64,000 nucleotides of DNA from Rathayibacter sp. SW19 (GTDB taxonomy: Bacteria > Actinomycetota > Actinomycetes > Actinomycetales > Microbacteriaceae): assembly GCF_030866825.1 (NCBI RefSeq), contig NZ_CP133020.1:2604001-2668000 (forward strand), given 5' to 3'. The translations under genes and the position numbers were made by a program. The notes beneath the pieces are model-generated. The model did no database searches. It was given only the letters and a program-made list of their open reading frames with translations, and was not told where the DNA came from. Shown here in pieces: positions 24,531 through 33,834 of this stretch. The stretch's first letter is position 1; the number at the start of each line of letters is the position of its first letter.

Positions 24531-24733
24531 GCTGGTCGAGTAGCCCGCGAGCGCAGCGAGCAGGCGTCACCCTCGCTGGTCGAGTAGCCCGCGAGCGCAG
24601 CGAGCAGGCGTATCGAGACTCCGCCAGCCGCGATGTGGGTCTCGATACGCTCGCTGGCGCTCGCTACTCGACCACCGGGGGTCGATGTGGGTCTCGATAC
24701 GCTCGCTAGCGCTCGCTACTCGACCACCAGGGT
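24531..24733. repeat. Interspersed repeats, locus 5, between pepN and the ABC genes
   Basis: Two right-arm copies (GCTGGTCGAGTAGCCCGCGA onward, ending CAGGCGT) are followed by two left-arm copies (GTGGGTCTCGATACGCTCGC, then GCTCGCTACTCGACCACC). The halves are mutually complementary, so the 200-base block can fold as a large cruciform or RNA hairpin and could separate pepN transcription from the next operon. Confidence 0.88.
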
Positions 24734-24817
24734 GGTACCGCAGTATGACTCGTGCACACTGCAAGACCCATCGCTTGGCGGATGCCCGGCAACTCGTGTA
24801 TGCCTAGTCTGGAATAC

Positions 24818-25729
24818 ATGATCAAGATCGAAGGACTTACAAAACGCTATGGCGAGAAGATCGCCGTAGACAATGTCAGCTTCACGGTGCAGCCCGGCCG
24901 GGTGACGGGCTTCCTTGGACCGAACGGCGCAGGCAAGTCGACGACGATGCGCATGATCGTCGGGCTCGACCGGCCGACCCACGGCACAGTCACCGTCGGG
25001 GGCAAACGTTACGCCGACCTGGTGTCGCCGTTGCGTGAGGTCGGAGCACTGCTCGACGCCAAAGCGATCCACACCGGTCGCAGCGCATACAACCACTTGT
25101 TGGCGATGGCCGCAACCCACGGCATACCGAAGTCTCGCGTGCACGAGGTGATCGCGATGACCGGCCTGGAATCCGTTGCCAACAAACGCGTCGGCGGATT
25201 CTCGTTGGGCATGGGCCAACGCCTCGGGATCGCGGCAGCGCTGCTCGGAGATCCCGGCACGCTGATCCTCGACGAACCGGTCAATGGCCTGGATCCGGAG
25301 GGCGTGGTCTGGGTGCGCAAACTCGCACGGCACTACGCGTCCGAAGGGCGTACAGTGTTCCTCTCCTCGCACCTCATGAGTGAGATGGCGCAGACCGCGG
25401 ACCACATCGTGGTGCTCGGCCGGGGCCGCGTGCTCGCGGATGCTCCGGTGGCGGAGATTCTGAACGGGGCGACTCACAATTCGGTGAGAGTGCGGACTCC
25501 CCAGGCGCAGCTTCTTGCCGAACGCATCGCGGGCCCCGACATCACGGTCTCCAGTACGGAGGCCGGCGTTTTGGAGATTGTGGGCATCACCGCCGCCCAG
25601 ATCGGCGAGGCGGCCGCGGCATCCGGGGTCGTACTCCACGAACTGACGCCCGTCAGCGCGTCCCTCGAAGAGGCGTACCTCGAACTCACCCACGACGACG
25701 TCGAATACCGCACGGAGGTTTCCCGATGA
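24818..25729 (+). CDS. ABC transporter ATP-binding protein (ABC-2 exporter type)
   Basis: A 303-residue nucleotide-binding protein. Walker A is GPNGAGKST near residue 37, the signature is GGFSLGMGQRLGIA, and Walker B is TLILDEPVNGLDPEG, followed by the switch His (LSSHLMSEM). The C-terminal extension of about 80 residues matches the DrrA/bacitracin-type exporters. The ATG at 24818 (MIKIEGLTKRYG) is the family-like start. It overlaps the permease gene by 4 bases (ATGA). The two-component system downstream suggests an exporter for an antibiotic or envelope-active compound, but the substrate is unknown. Confidence 0.94.
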   Translation: MIKIEGLTKRYGEKIAVDNVSFTVQPGRVTGFLGPNGAGKSTTMRMIVGLDRPTHGTVTVGGKRYADLVSPLREVGALLDAKAIHTGRSAYNHLLAMAATHGIPKSRVHEVIAMTGLESVANKRVGGFSLGMGQRLGIAAALLGDPGTLILDEPVNGLDPEGVVWVRKLARHYASEGRTVFLSSHLMSEMAQTADHIVVLGRGRVLADAPVAEILNGATHNSVRVRTPQAQLLAERIAGPDITVSSTEAGVLEIVGITAAQIGEAAAASGVVLHELTPVSASLEEAYLELTHDDVEYRTEVSR

Positions 25730-26610
25730 GTGCAACGGCAATGCAGGCAACACACACACCCGACCCAGCGTTCGAGAATGTCCGTCTGCGTTTCAGTGGC
25801 ATCGTGCGCAGCGAGTGGATCAAGTTGCGCAGCCTTCGCTCCACCGTGTGGTGCTACGGGCTCATCGTTCTGCTGACCATCGGCTTCGGAGCGCTTCTGG
25901 CCCTCACCTTCACACACTCCGGCCCGGCACTGACCGCCGATCAAAGCAACGCCGTGATGGTGCAGGTGGCGACACTCGGTGTCAACTTCACGCAGCTGAT
26001 CGTCGCTGTGCTCGGGGCGCTCGTCATCACCGGCGAGTACTCGACCGGCATGATCCGCTCGACCTTCGCCGCTGTGCCCGGCCGCATCGGAGCATACATC
26101 GGCAAGGCGGTCGTGCTGGCGGTGAGCACCTTCGTGATCGGACTCGTCTCGATCGTCGCAACGGCGTTCGTTGCCATTCCTCTGCTGGCAGGCAAGGGAA
26201 TCGATCCGGCACTGTCGGATTGGTCGGTGTTGTTGCCGCTGATCGGCGGCGCAGGCTACCTAACGCTGATCGCGCTGCTCGCCTTCACGTTCGGCACAAT
26301 GGTGCGCAGCAGCGCAGGCGCGATCGCGTCGATACTGGGGTTGCTCCTGGTCGTGCCGGCAGTTCTGCGCATCATCGCAAACCTCACGCAGGCGGTCTGG
26401 ATTCAAAACGTTGCAGCATTCCTGCCGTCCGAGGCCGGCGGCAAAATCTTCGCATACCAGGACAGTGTCGCCAGCTCGCCAACCCAACCCGCGACGCACA
26501 CTGCAGGCCTCGTCGACCTGACCAGCTGGGAAGGCCTCGCCGTGCTCGTTGGCTGGGTGCTGGTGTTCGGCGTCCTTGCCGCTGTGCTGGTCAAACGACG
26601 GGACGCGTAG
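25726..26610 (+). CDS. ABC-2 type transporter permease
   Basis: A 294-residue membrane protein with six predicted helices. The first begins after SEWIKLRSLRSTVWCYGLIV, a segment typical of ABC-2 permeases, and a conserved ITGEYSTGMIRSTFAAVP loop follows the second. The C-terminus ends LVKRRDA on the inside. It pairs with the overlapping ATP-binding gene upstream to form an exporter. The histidine kinase gene starts 10 bases after its stop, so the four genes 24818-28748 are likely one operon. Confidence 0.93.
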   Translation: MSATAMQATHTPDPAFENVRLRFSGIVRSEWIKLRSLRSTVWCYGLIVLLTIGFGALLALTFTHSGPALTADQSNAVMVQVATLGVNFTQLIVAVLGALVITGEYSTGMIRSTFAAVPGRIGAYIGKAVVLAVSTFVIGLVSIVATAFVAIPLLAGKGIDPALSDWSVLLPLIGGAGYLTLIALLAFTFGTMVRSSAGAIASILGLLLVVPAVLRIIANLTQAVWIQNVAAFLPSEAGGKIFAYQDSVASSPTQPATHTAGLVDLTSWEGLAVLVGWVLVFGVLAAVLVKRRDA

Positions 26611-26619
26611 AGTCCAGTC

Positions 26620-28041
26620 ATGACGGATCGACAGGTGCCGGATCGGCAGACACCGGATCGACGCCGGTCGGCTCACGACAGCTCCCTCGGCCGCGCGGCT
26701 TCCGCGGCCGAGGGAGATCTGTCTCTGCCGAAACCACCTGGCGTCATTCGCCGCTTCTGGGCCAGGCATCCGTGGTGGACCGATTCTCTCATCGCAGCCG
26801 TATACGTGCTTCCTGCGTTCATCGGGAGTGTCAGCGTCGCGGTCCTGAGCCCGACGGTGAACGGGCACGCTCTCGTGGCCGTCACGGGCCCCATTCTCGC
26901 CGCCGGTTCCGGTGCGGCCGTTCTGTTCCGCCGTCGCGCACCGTTGTGGGCCCTCGCAGTCACGACCGTATGCACGTTCGTCACGATGTCATCGCAAAGG
27001 GGATACCTGGCGTTCGGTGTCTGTCTCACCCTGTACGCGGTCGCCGTTTACCGATCGAATCGGGCAGCATGGATCGGACTCGCCTGCGCGGCCGCAGCCG
27101 TCGCCGCAGGCGCCTTCCTGCCATTCCCTCAACTGCTGGGTTTCAACGAGGCAAGTCAGCCGGTCGCCACCTGGGCGGTGTTCATGCTGCTCGCCGTGCT
27201 CATCGGCGTGAACATCGGAAACCGCAAGCGGTACCTTCAGGCCCTGATCGACCGCGCCGCGCAACTCGCCCGTGAGCGTGATCAGCAGGCCCAACTCGCA
27301 ACGGCAGCCGAACGGGCTCGCATCGCACGTGAGATGCACGACATCGTCTCGCACAGCCTCACCGTGATGGTGAGTTTGGCCGACGGCTCCGCAGCCCTTG
27401 CCTCAGTTGATCCCGAACGCGCGACGGATGCCATGCGTCAGGTCGCGGAGACCGGCAGGCACGCGCTGACCGACATGCGGCGGATGCTCGACGTGCTCGC
27501 CGAACCCGCACCTGCGTCGAAACCGGCCCTTGCACAGGAGCAGGAGCAGGCGCAGGAGCTCGCGCAGGAGCAACGGCCTGCAGACGTGGAGGCCCCTACG
27601 GGGGCAGCCTTGGAGCCTCAGCCGCGCGCATCGGACATCGCGGAACTGATCCAGAGGTTCCGCAGCGCAGGGCTGCCCGCCCGGCTATCGGTCACCGGCG
27701 CGGCGCCGGACGACCCCGGCCTGCAACTCACCGTGTATCGCGTCGTGCAGGAGTCGCTCACGAACGTGCTGCGGCACGCAAGCGGCGCTGCTCATGTTGA
27801 GGTGACCGTGACCTACCAACCGGATGCCGTGCGCATCCGCATTGATGACAGCGGCGTCGCTCGCGCCCCGGTGAGCGACACCACCTCGCACACGGCGACC
27901 CACGGCGCCGGCCGGGGACTTGTCGGCATGCGCGAACGAGTCGCGCTGCATCGCGGCACACTCGAGTCGGGGCCGCGCCCGAGCGGCGGCTGGCGCGTCG
28001 CCGTGACCCTCCACCCGCTCGAGAACGGCGAATCAACATGA
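26620..28041 (+). CDS. Two-component sensor histidine kinase (NarL-type partner)
   Basis: A 473-residue membrane kinase. Four or five transmembrane helices lie between residues 60 and 200. The HisKA_3 dimerisation box is ERARIAREMHDIVSHSL near residue 240, with the phosphorylated His in MHD. A low-complexity Gln/Glu/Ala segment (residues about 306-320, DNA rich in CAGGAG) separates it from the ATPase domain, which has QESLTNVLRHA (N box) and GRGLVGMRERV (G box). No large extracellular sensor domain is seen, so it probably senses through its membrane part, as do kinases paired with ABC exporters. It overlaps the regulator gene by 4 bases. Confidence 0.94.
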   Translation: MTDRQVPDRQTPDRRRSAHDSSLGRAASAAEGDLSLPKPPGVIRRFWARHPWWTDSLIAAVYVLPAFIGSVSVAVLSPTVNGHALVAVTGPILAAGSGAAVLFRRRAPLWALAVTTVCTFVTMSSQRGYLAFGVCLTLYAVAVYRSNRAAWIGLACAAAAVAAGAFLPFPQLLGFNEASQPVATWAVFMLLAVLIGVNIGNRKRYLQALIDRAAQLARERDQQAQLATAAERARIAREMHDIVSHSLTVMVSLADGSAALASVDPERATDAMRQVAETGRHALTDMRRMLDVLAEPAPASKPALAQEQEQAQELAQEQRPADVEAPTGAALEPQPRASDIAELIQRFRSAGLPARLSVTGAAPDDPGLQLTVYRVVQESLTNVLRHASGAAHVEVTVTYQPDAVRIRIDDSGVARAPVSDTTSHTATHGAGRGLVGMRERVALHRGTLESGPRPSGGWRVAVTLHPLENGEST

Positions 28042-28748
28042 CAGACCCCATTCGCGACGCGCATTCGGCCGCAAGCGTGCCCGGGAACGCGCAAATTCGC
28101 ATCCTGATCGTTGACGACCAGTCGCTCGTGCGCATGGGCTTCCGCATGGTGCTGGACGCGGAGCCCGATCTCGCGGTCGTCGGCGAGGCATCCGATGGCC
28201 GCGAGGCGATCGCGCGCGCAGCGGCTCTTCGCCCAGGGATCGTCTTGATGGACGTGCGGATGCCGGGCCTCGACGGCATCGCCGCGACCCGCCAGATCGT
28301 TGCAGAGTTGCCGGAAACGCGGGTGATCGTGCTCACCACCTTCGATCTCGACGAGTACGCGTTCGGCGGGCTCCGTGCGGGCGCAAGCGGCTTTCTACTG
28401 AAAGATGCTCGACCTGCCGAACTGCTCTCCGCCATCCGTTCGGTGGCTGCCGGCGACGCGGTCGTGTCTCCCCGCGTCACAAAACGGATGCTGGACCTGT
28501 TCGGCGGGGCGCTACCGGCCACGTCCGAACAGGGAGCGCTCGACGCGGTCTCCGTGCTGACGCCGCGCGAGCGCGACATACTCGGTGCCATGGCCGAGGG
28601 GCTGTCAAACAACGAGATCGCGGCAAAATACTTCTTGACGGAGTCGACGGTGAAGACACATGTCGGCCGTGTGCTCTCCAAGCTTGAACTGCGCGATCGG
28701 GTGCACGCAGTGATCTTCGCCTATGAAAACGGCCTCATCACCAACTGA
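28038..28748 (+). CDS. LuxR/NarL-family response regulator
   Basis: A 236-residue two-domain regulator. The receiver has the acidic pair in LIVDDQSLVRMG, the phosphorylated Asp in IVLMDVRMPGLDG and the conserved Lys in GFLLKDARPAELL. The C-terminal LuxR-type HTH is LTPRERDILGAMAEGLSNNEIA, then STVKTHVGRVLSKL. It is translationally coupled to the kinase (ATGA overlap). The likely target is its own operon with the ABC exporter, but no binding site can be assigned. Confidence 0.95.
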   Translation: MTDPIRDAHSAASVPGNAQIRILIVDDQSLVRMGFRMVLDAEPDLAVVGEASDGREAIARAAALRPGIVLMDVRMPGLDGIAATRQIVAELPETRVIVLTTFDLDEYAFGGLRAGASGFLLKDARPAELLSAIRSVAAGDAVVSPRVTKRMLDLFGGALPATSEQGALDAVSVLTPRERDILGAMAEGLSNNEIAAKYFLTESTVKTHVGRVLSKLELRDRVHAVIFAYENGLITN

Positions 28749-28819
28749 CCACTCTCGATGTGTTGCGCTCAGCGTGCGCCCAGGGACCGCGCAGTTGCGC
28801 GCGGATAGACTCGAAACCT

Positions 28820-29953
28820 ATGGCTATGACCGCGCTCCTCGCCGCCGCACGCACTGTTTCTACAGTGCCGACCCCGACGCCGGCCGCGCAAACACCAATC
28901 CTGTCCACACAGTCGCCATCTGCGTGGTTGGACAGCTTCTACAACACTCTGCTCGGACGTTCGGTCGCGATCATCGTCATCATCGTGCTCGCGTTCGTGG
29001 CCGCGTGGATTCTGCGACTCGTCATCAGACACACGGTGCGCCGCATCGTCAACGGGGTGAAGAAGAACCAACACGTGGAAGACACCCAGGCTCTGCTTGC
29101 GTCCCCCCTCGCGGCGGTTCGCGTCGTTCAACGCACCCGCACACTGGGCACAGTGCTCAGCAATATCGTCAACGTCGTCATCGCGATCATCGCGATCATC
29201 CTCGTTGTCAACACCATCAACAAAGACATCATCGGCTCCTTCGCGTTGATCACCGCCGCCGTCGGCGCCGGCCTCGGTTTCGGCGCCCAGAACATCGTGA
29301 AGGACGTGCTCAACGGTCTTTTCATGGTGATGGAGGACCAGTTAGGCGTCGGTGACGTCGTCGATCTCGGCCCGGCCACCGGTGTAGTCGAGGCGGTCGG
29401 CATCCGCATCACTCAGATCCGCGACGTCAACGGCACACTCTGGTTCGTGCGAAACGGCGAAATCCTCAGGGTCGGCAACATGTCGCAGGGCTGGGCGCGG
29501 GTCATCATCGACCTTGCCGTGCCGTACAACACAGACGTCGATGCCGTACAGGATCGCATGCTGCAGGTTGCACAGGAACTCGCCTCCACCCCGAAATGGC
29601 GCTCACGCATTCTGGAAAAGCCGGAACTCTGGGGAATGGAGTCCGTCTCGCCAGATGCAATCGTGCTCCGAATCGTGATCAAGACCCGCACGACGGCGAA
29701 GGATGACGTTTCTCGCGAATTGCGCGCGCGGTTGAAAGCTGCCGTCGACGAGCTCGGCATCCAACTGCCGTCACTGAACACAGTGGTGCTCGCCGGATTC
29801 GACGGCGCCGCGAGTGTCACGGGTGCACGCCCGCCACGCACGCGGCCGGTCACCGTGCAGAAGGAGCCCGCCCCGAAGAAGCCACGCGGACGCAAGCCAC
29901 GACCGACCGAGCCGGGTGCGATCACACTCGGCACAGAGGAGCCGCACCAATGA
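28820..29953 (+). CDS. MscS-family mechanosensitive ion channel
   Basis: A 377-residue channel that releases solutes under hypo-osmotic stress. The first helix follows LDSFYNTLLGRSVAIIVIIV, the second is VVIAIIAIILVVNTI, and the pore helix TM3 is SFALITAAVGAGLGFGAQNI, rich in Ala and Gly. The conserved beta-domain follows (VLNGLFMVMEDQLGVGDVVDL). The C-terminal tail of about 50 residues is basic and Pro-rich (PKKPRGRKPRPTEPG). The ATGs at 28820 and 28826 are both possible; neither has a strong ribosome-binding site. It overlaps the globin gene by 4 bases. Confidence 0.92.
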   Translation: MAMTALLAAARTVSTVPTPTPAAQTPILSTQSPSAWLDSFYNTLLGRSVAIIVIIVLAFVAAWILRLVIRHTVRRIVNGVKKNQHVEDTQALLASPLAAVRVVQRTRTLGTVLSNIVNVVIAIIAIILVVNTINKDIIGSFALITAAVGAGLGFGAQNIVKDVLNGLFMVMEDQLGVGDVVDLGPATGVVEAVGIRITQIRDVNGTLWFVRNGEILRVGNMSQGWARVIIDLAVPYNTDVDAVQDRMLQVAQELASTPKWRSRILEKPELWGMESVSPDAIVLRIVIKTRTTAKDDVSRELRARLKAAVDELGIQLPSLNTVVLAGFDGAASVTGARPPRTRPVTVQKEPAPKKPRGRKPRPTEPGAITLGTEEPHQ

Positions 29954-30402
29954 TGAGCAACCAATCCGGCCGCGTGCCGGCGAGCCCGGTTGTATTGCGG
30001 ACGGCCGAGAACGGCGCAGGGGCGCTCGTCACGTTCTACGATCAAGTAGGCGGGCACGACACCTTCCAGAAGTTGGTCGATGTCTTCTACCGCGAGGTCG
30101 GGCTCGATCCTGTGCTGAAGCCCATGTATCCCGAGGAAGATCTCGGCCCCGCCGCCGACCGACTGCGGATGTTCCTCGAGCAGTACTGGGGCGGACCGAA
30201 TACGTACAGCGAGCGCCGCGGCCATCCTCGACTCCGGATGCGCCACGTTCCGTACAAAGTCAACCCCGACGCGCGCGACCGGTGGTTGCGCTGTATGCGC
30301 ACAGCGATCGACGCACTCGATCTCTCGCCATTGCACGCAGAAACGCTCTGGGATTACCTGGACCGTGCTGCACACGCCATGGTGAACAGCTTCGACGACT
30401 AG
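29950..30402 (+). CDS. glbO: Group II truncated haemoglobin (GlbO-like)
   Basis: A 150-residue 2-on-2 globin. The core FYDQVGGHDTFQKLVDVFYR begins near residue 29. The proximal-His region is RGHPRLRMRHVPYKVNPDAR, almost as in mycobacterial GlbO, and DRWLRCMRTAID contains the conserved Trp. These proteins bind O2 and take part in redox or peroxide chemistry near the membrane. It is coupled to the MscS gene by an ATGA overlap and followed by a flavoprotein gene 45 bases later. Confidence 0.95.
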   Translation: MMSNQSGRVPASPVVLRTAENGAGALVTFYDQVGGHDTFQKLVDVFYREVGLDPVLKPMYPEEDLGPAADRLRMFLEQYWGGPNTYSERRGHPRLRMRHVPYKVNPDARDRWLRCMRTAIDALDLSPLHAETLWDYLDRAAHAMVNSFDD

Positions 30403-30446
30403 CAACAGACGCGGATGCGCAACCGAAGGTGACGAAGGAGCCACAG

Positions 30447-32162
30447 ATGCCCCAGCTATCCAACAGCCAGAACCCGCAACAGCCGGTTGCCAACGCACCG
30501 GTCCAGAGCCCGTTCGACGCGATCATCGTCGGGGCCGGGCTGTCCGGCCTCGTTGCCGCTGCAGAACTCGTGGACGCGGGTAAACGGGTTGCGATCGTCG
30601 ATCAAGAACCGGAAGCATCACTCGGCGGGCAGGCCTGGTGGTCGTTCGGCGGTCTCTTCCTGATCGACTCCCCGGAACAGCGCCTGATGGGGGTGAAGGA
30701 TTCCCTCGATCTCGCCAGGCAAGACTGGTTCGCCAGCGCCGGCTTCGACCGCGCCGAAGACGATTGGGCTCGCAAATGGGCTGAGGCCTACCTCGAGTTC
30801 GCTGCGGGAGAGAAGCGGCAGTGGCTGCGGGACAAGGGCGTGCGGTTCTTCCCCGTCGTCGGCTGGGCCGAACGCGGCGGTTACACCGCAGGCGAGCATG
30901 GCAACTCCGTGCCCCGTTTCCACATTGTCTGGGGAACAGGGCCGGGCATCCTGGCGCCGTTCATCGACACGGTGCGCGAAGGGGCGCTGTCCGGCCTCGT
31001 GACAATGCACTACCGGCACCGCGTTGACGAGCTGATTACCGACGATGGCGCCGTTGTCGGCGTGCGTGGAACAGTGCTCGCGGTCGATGCTGCCGAACGC
31101 GGCGTCGCCAGCAATCGTAAGAAGGCAGGCGCGTTCGAACTCCGCGCGCCCGCCGTGATCGTCGCCAGCGGCGGCATCGGCGGCAACCAGGCTCTCGTGC
31201 GCAAGAACTGGCCGAAAAGTATGGGCAAGGCGCCCGAGCGCATGCTGACGGGAGTGCCCGCGCACGTCGACGGACGGATGCTTGCGATCACGAAGAAAGC
31301 GGGGGCGCGGCTCATCAACACTGACCGCATGTGGCACTACACAGAAGGCATCACGAACTGGGCACCGGTCTGGGACAAGCACGGCATCCGCATCCTGCCC
31401 GGCCCCTCTTCGCTGTGGCTGGACGCAACCGGCCGACGCCTGCCAGCACCGCTCTTTCCCGGGTTCGACACGCTGGGCACGCTTGAGCACATCCTGAAAA
31501 CCGGCCATGACTACAGCTGGTTTATCCTGACCCAGAGGATCATTGAGAAGGAATTCGCGCTCTCCGGCAGTGAGCAGAACCCGGACCTGACAGGCAAAGA
31601 TCTCGGCCTGCTCGCCAAGCGGATCACCCCGGGCGCACCCGGACCGGTCGAGGCGTTCAAAGAGAAGGGCGAAGACTTCGTCGTCGCTTCAACGTTGCCA
31701 GAACTACTGGCTGGCATGCAGCGGCTCTCGGACCTCCCCCTCGATTTCAACCTGATCGAACGGCAATTGGTCGAACGAGACCGTGAACTCGACAACGACT
31801 TCTCGAAAGACGCCCAGATCACCGCCATCCGCGCTGCACGCCACTACCGGGGCGACAAGCTCATTCGCGTGGCAACACCGCACAAACTGCTCGACCCCAA
31901 AGCTGGTCCGCTGATCGCGGTCAAATTGCACATCCTGACGCGAAAAACCCTCGGCGGAATCCAGACCGATCTGGACTCGCGCGCATTGAACCCCGCGGGC
32001 GTGCCGGTTCCCGGGCTCTACGCGGTCGGCGAGGTAAGCGGATTCGGCGGTGGCGGCATCCACGGTTATCGCTCACTGGAGGGCACCTTTCTTGGCGGAT
32101 GCCTGTTCACGGGCCGTCAAGCCGGTCGCGCTGTCGCGCGCCTGGGTTCAGTGCGGTCCTAA
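30447..32162 (+). CDS. FAD-binding dehydrogenase (3-ketosteroid dehydrogenase / fumarate reductase-like)
   Basis: A 571-residue flavoprotein. The FAD-binding Rossmann motif IIVGAGLSGLVAAAEL lies near residue 29, LGGQAWWSFGGLFLI follows, and the C-terminal FAD contact is VPGLYAVGEVSGFGGGGIHG. It resembles the 'FAD-binding dehydrogenase' group next to KstD; whether the substrate is a steroid or another ketone is unknown. Start 30447 is supported by GAAGGAG 7 bases before the ATG; the long frame upstream belongs to out-of-frame DNA across the globin gene. No steroid-degradation genes are nearby. Confidence 0.9.
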   Translation: MPQLSNSQNPQQPVANAPVQSPFDAIIVGAGLSGLVAAAELVDAGKRVAIVDQEPEASLGGQAWWSFGGLFLIDSPEQRLMGVKDSLDLARQDWFASAGFDRAEDDWARKWAEAYLEFAAGEKRQWLRDKGVRFFPVVGWAERGGYTAGEHGNSVPRFHIVWGTGPGILAPFIDTVREGALSGLVTMHYRHRVDELITDDGAVVGVRGTVLAVDAAERGVASNRKKAGAFELRAPAVIVASGGIGGNQALVRKNWPKSMGKAPERMLTGVPAHVDGRMLAITKKAGARLINTDRMWHYTEGITNWAPVWDKHGIRILPGPSSLWLDATGRRLPAPLFPGFDTLGTLEHILKTGHDYSWFILTQRIIEKEFALSGSEQNPDLTGKDLGLLAKRITPGAPGPVEAFKEKGEDFVVASTLPELLAGMQRLSDLPLDFNLIERQLVERDRELDNDFSKDAQITAIRAARHYRGDKLIRVATPHKLLDPKAGPLIAVKLHILTRKTLGGIQTDLDSRALNPAGVPVPGLYAVGEVSGFGGGGIHGYRSLEGTFLGGCLFTGRQAGRAVARLGSVRS

Positions 32163-32169
32163 GACGGCA

Positions 32170-32197
32170 CCGCCGCTGCCAGCGACTGTGGCGGCGG
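32170..32197. terminator. Possible bidirectional terminator
   Basis: CCGCCGC and GCGGCGG pair across a 14-base loop between two convergent genes (ending at 32162 and 32205). The stem is short and no U-run is visible, so support is modest. Confidence 0.4.
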
Positions 32198-32204
32198 AGG
32201 CCTG

Positions 32205-32876
32205 CTACGCCTTCAACGTCCATGGCGGCCGGCGCACGAGAACATGTCCGCGACGCGTCGTCAAACGCGTCCATGGCCCGGTCTCGAAAATCGGAACGGC
32301 GGCGTCGTCGAGGAAGCCGAGGCTGGTCGCCGCGAACGCAGCGCCCGCAGGCACGAAGTCGATTCCGTCGATCGGCCGACCCCACACTTCACCGCGGACA
32401 CGTTGGACGAGTTGCTCGCCGGTTCCGCTCGGAATCGCGGTCGCCACCTCATCGATCCCCGCCTTCGCAGCGCGTTCGAGCACGGCAGCGCTTGTCTCAC
32501 CGACGCGAAGCCAGCCGCCGCGTGGCGGCGAGATTCCGGCCCAGGTGACCGTACTGACCTCCAACGGAACGTTGATCCGAATCGGGTCGGCGCCGGATGC
32601 CGCACCCTCCACACGTGCTAGCCGATCCAGTAGCGATCGACTCGGCACGACCGCATCAAACAAGACGGAGGGATCGGTTGCGAACGTGCGCAGGCCGAGC
32701 ACGGTCGGAATGCGGTCCATGAGCCCATGCGGGTACAGAATGGCGGTATACACCGCAAGCACCCCGGCGCCGGCGATCAAGCGCACGGATCCGTCCTCGA
32801 CGCGCCCTGCGCGCGACAGGTAGACCTGGAGGTCAGAGACCGCGAGGGCATCGACCAAAGAAAATGACTGACTCAT
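32205..32876 (-). CDS. Hypothetical protein
   Basis: A 223-residue protein I do not recognise. The sequence is hydrophobic but without clear membrane helices (VRLIAGAGVLAVYTAILYPH is the closest). It has a regular alpha/beta pattern and repeated Thr/Val strands (INVPLEVSTVTWAGISP). The antisense frame at 32050-32823 is poorer in structure and is rejected. It is convergent with the flavoprotein gene and divergent from the thioesterase gene, with 79 bases between. Confidence 0.7.
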   Translation of the reverse strand: MSQSFSLVDALAVSDLQVYLSRAGRVEDGSVRLIAGAGVLAVYTAILYPHGLMDRIPTVLGLRTFATDPSVLFDAVVPSRSLLDRLARVEGAASGADPIRINVPLEVSTVTWAGISPPRGGWLRVGETSAAVLERAAKAGIDEVATAIPSGTGEQLVQRVRGEVWGRPIDGIDFVPAGAAFAATSLGFLDDAAVPIFETGPWTRLTTRRGHVLVRRPPWTLKA

Positions 32877-32955
32877 CTGCTGTCTAAACTACCTAACAGC
32901 GGCTGAGAACTCGACACGGCCTTGCTTGGCCAGACCAGTGTGCATCGGAGGCACC

Positions 32956-33834
32956 ATGACAGACCCGCTGACCGGAATGCTCGCAGCCCTCGATCTGACC
33001 GACACCGGAGCACGCACCGATGAGGACATCTTCACCGGTGACAGCCAGTGGATGCCGCACGGGCGGGTGTACGGCGGGCAAGTGTTGGCGCAGGCCCTGG
33101 TCGCCGCGATGCGCACAATCCCAGACGAGCGGCGCGTGCACTCGATGCACGGGTACTTTCTCCGCGCCGGCGACATCGGAGTGCCGATCACATTCTCCGT
33201 CGATCGCATCCACGACGGACGTTCCTTCTCTGCCCGCCGCACTCAGGCGTACCAGAACGGGATCCCGATTTTATCGATGATCGCGTCGTTCCAAACCGAC
33301 GCAGACGGACTCGACCACCAGGTCGCGATGCCGACGGATCTACCGTCCCCTGACGAGCTTCCAGACGCCGCTGCGGCACTGATCGACCTGGACCACCCGA
33401 TCGGCCGCTACTGGGCGACACAGCGAGCGTTCAGCATGCGGCACATTCCGTCCCCGGTGTATCTCTCGGTCGAGGGCGCGCACGTTGCGCATCAAGCGGT
33501 GTGGTTCAAGGCGACCGGGCCGCTGCCGGATGACGACGCCCTCCACCGTGCCGCACTCGTGTTCGCGAGCGACTACACGATCCTCGAATCTGTCTTTCGT
33601 CGCCACGGGCTCGCGTGGGCGACGCCCGGCCTGAAGGTGGCCAGTCTCGACCACGCGATGTGGTGGCACCGCTCCGGTCGTGTCGACGATTGGCTTCTCT
33701 ACGCGCAAGAGTCACCGAGCGCCTCCGGGGGGCGGGGGCTTGCCCAGGGGCGGATCTACACGAAGAGCGGTGTTCTGCTTGCCAGTGTGGCGCAGGAGGG
33801 CATGATCCGATTGCCGCGGGAGGGGAAGGCATGA
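32956..33834 (+). CDS. tesB: Acyl-CoA thioesterase II (TesB-like)
   Basis: A 292-residue double-hotdog thioesterase releasing CoA from fatty acyl-CoA. The first hotdog has RVYGGQVLAQALVAAMRT and VHSMHGYFLRAGDIGVPI. The second carries ASDYTILESVFRRHGL with the catalytic Asp and LDHAMWWHRSGRVDDWLLY, and the usual Gln in GRGLAQGRIYTKSG. The ATG at 32956 follows the start of the conserved region. Its stop overlaps the Rieske gene start (ATGA). Confidence 0.95.
   Translation: MTDPLTGMLAALDLTDTGARTDEDIFTGDSQWMPHGRVYGGQVLAQALVAAMRTIPDERRVHSMHGYFLRAGDIGVPITFSVDRIHDGRSFSARRTQAYQNGIPILSMIASFQTDADGLDHQVAMPTDLPSPDELPDAAAALIDLDHPIGRYWATQRAFSMRHIPSPVYLSVEGAHVAHQAVWFKATGPLPDDDALHRAALVFASDYTILESVFRRHGLAWATPGLKVASLDHAMWWHRSGRVDDWLLYAQESPSASGGRGLAQGRIYTKSGVLLASVAQEGMIRLPREGKA

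Noticed and set aside
32050..32823. Plus-strand frame opposite the hypothetical gene at 32205-32876
   Set aside because: It is a continuation of the flavoprotein 3' region in another frame and has an Arg/Ser/Pro-rich shadow composition; the minus-strand protein is better ordered.
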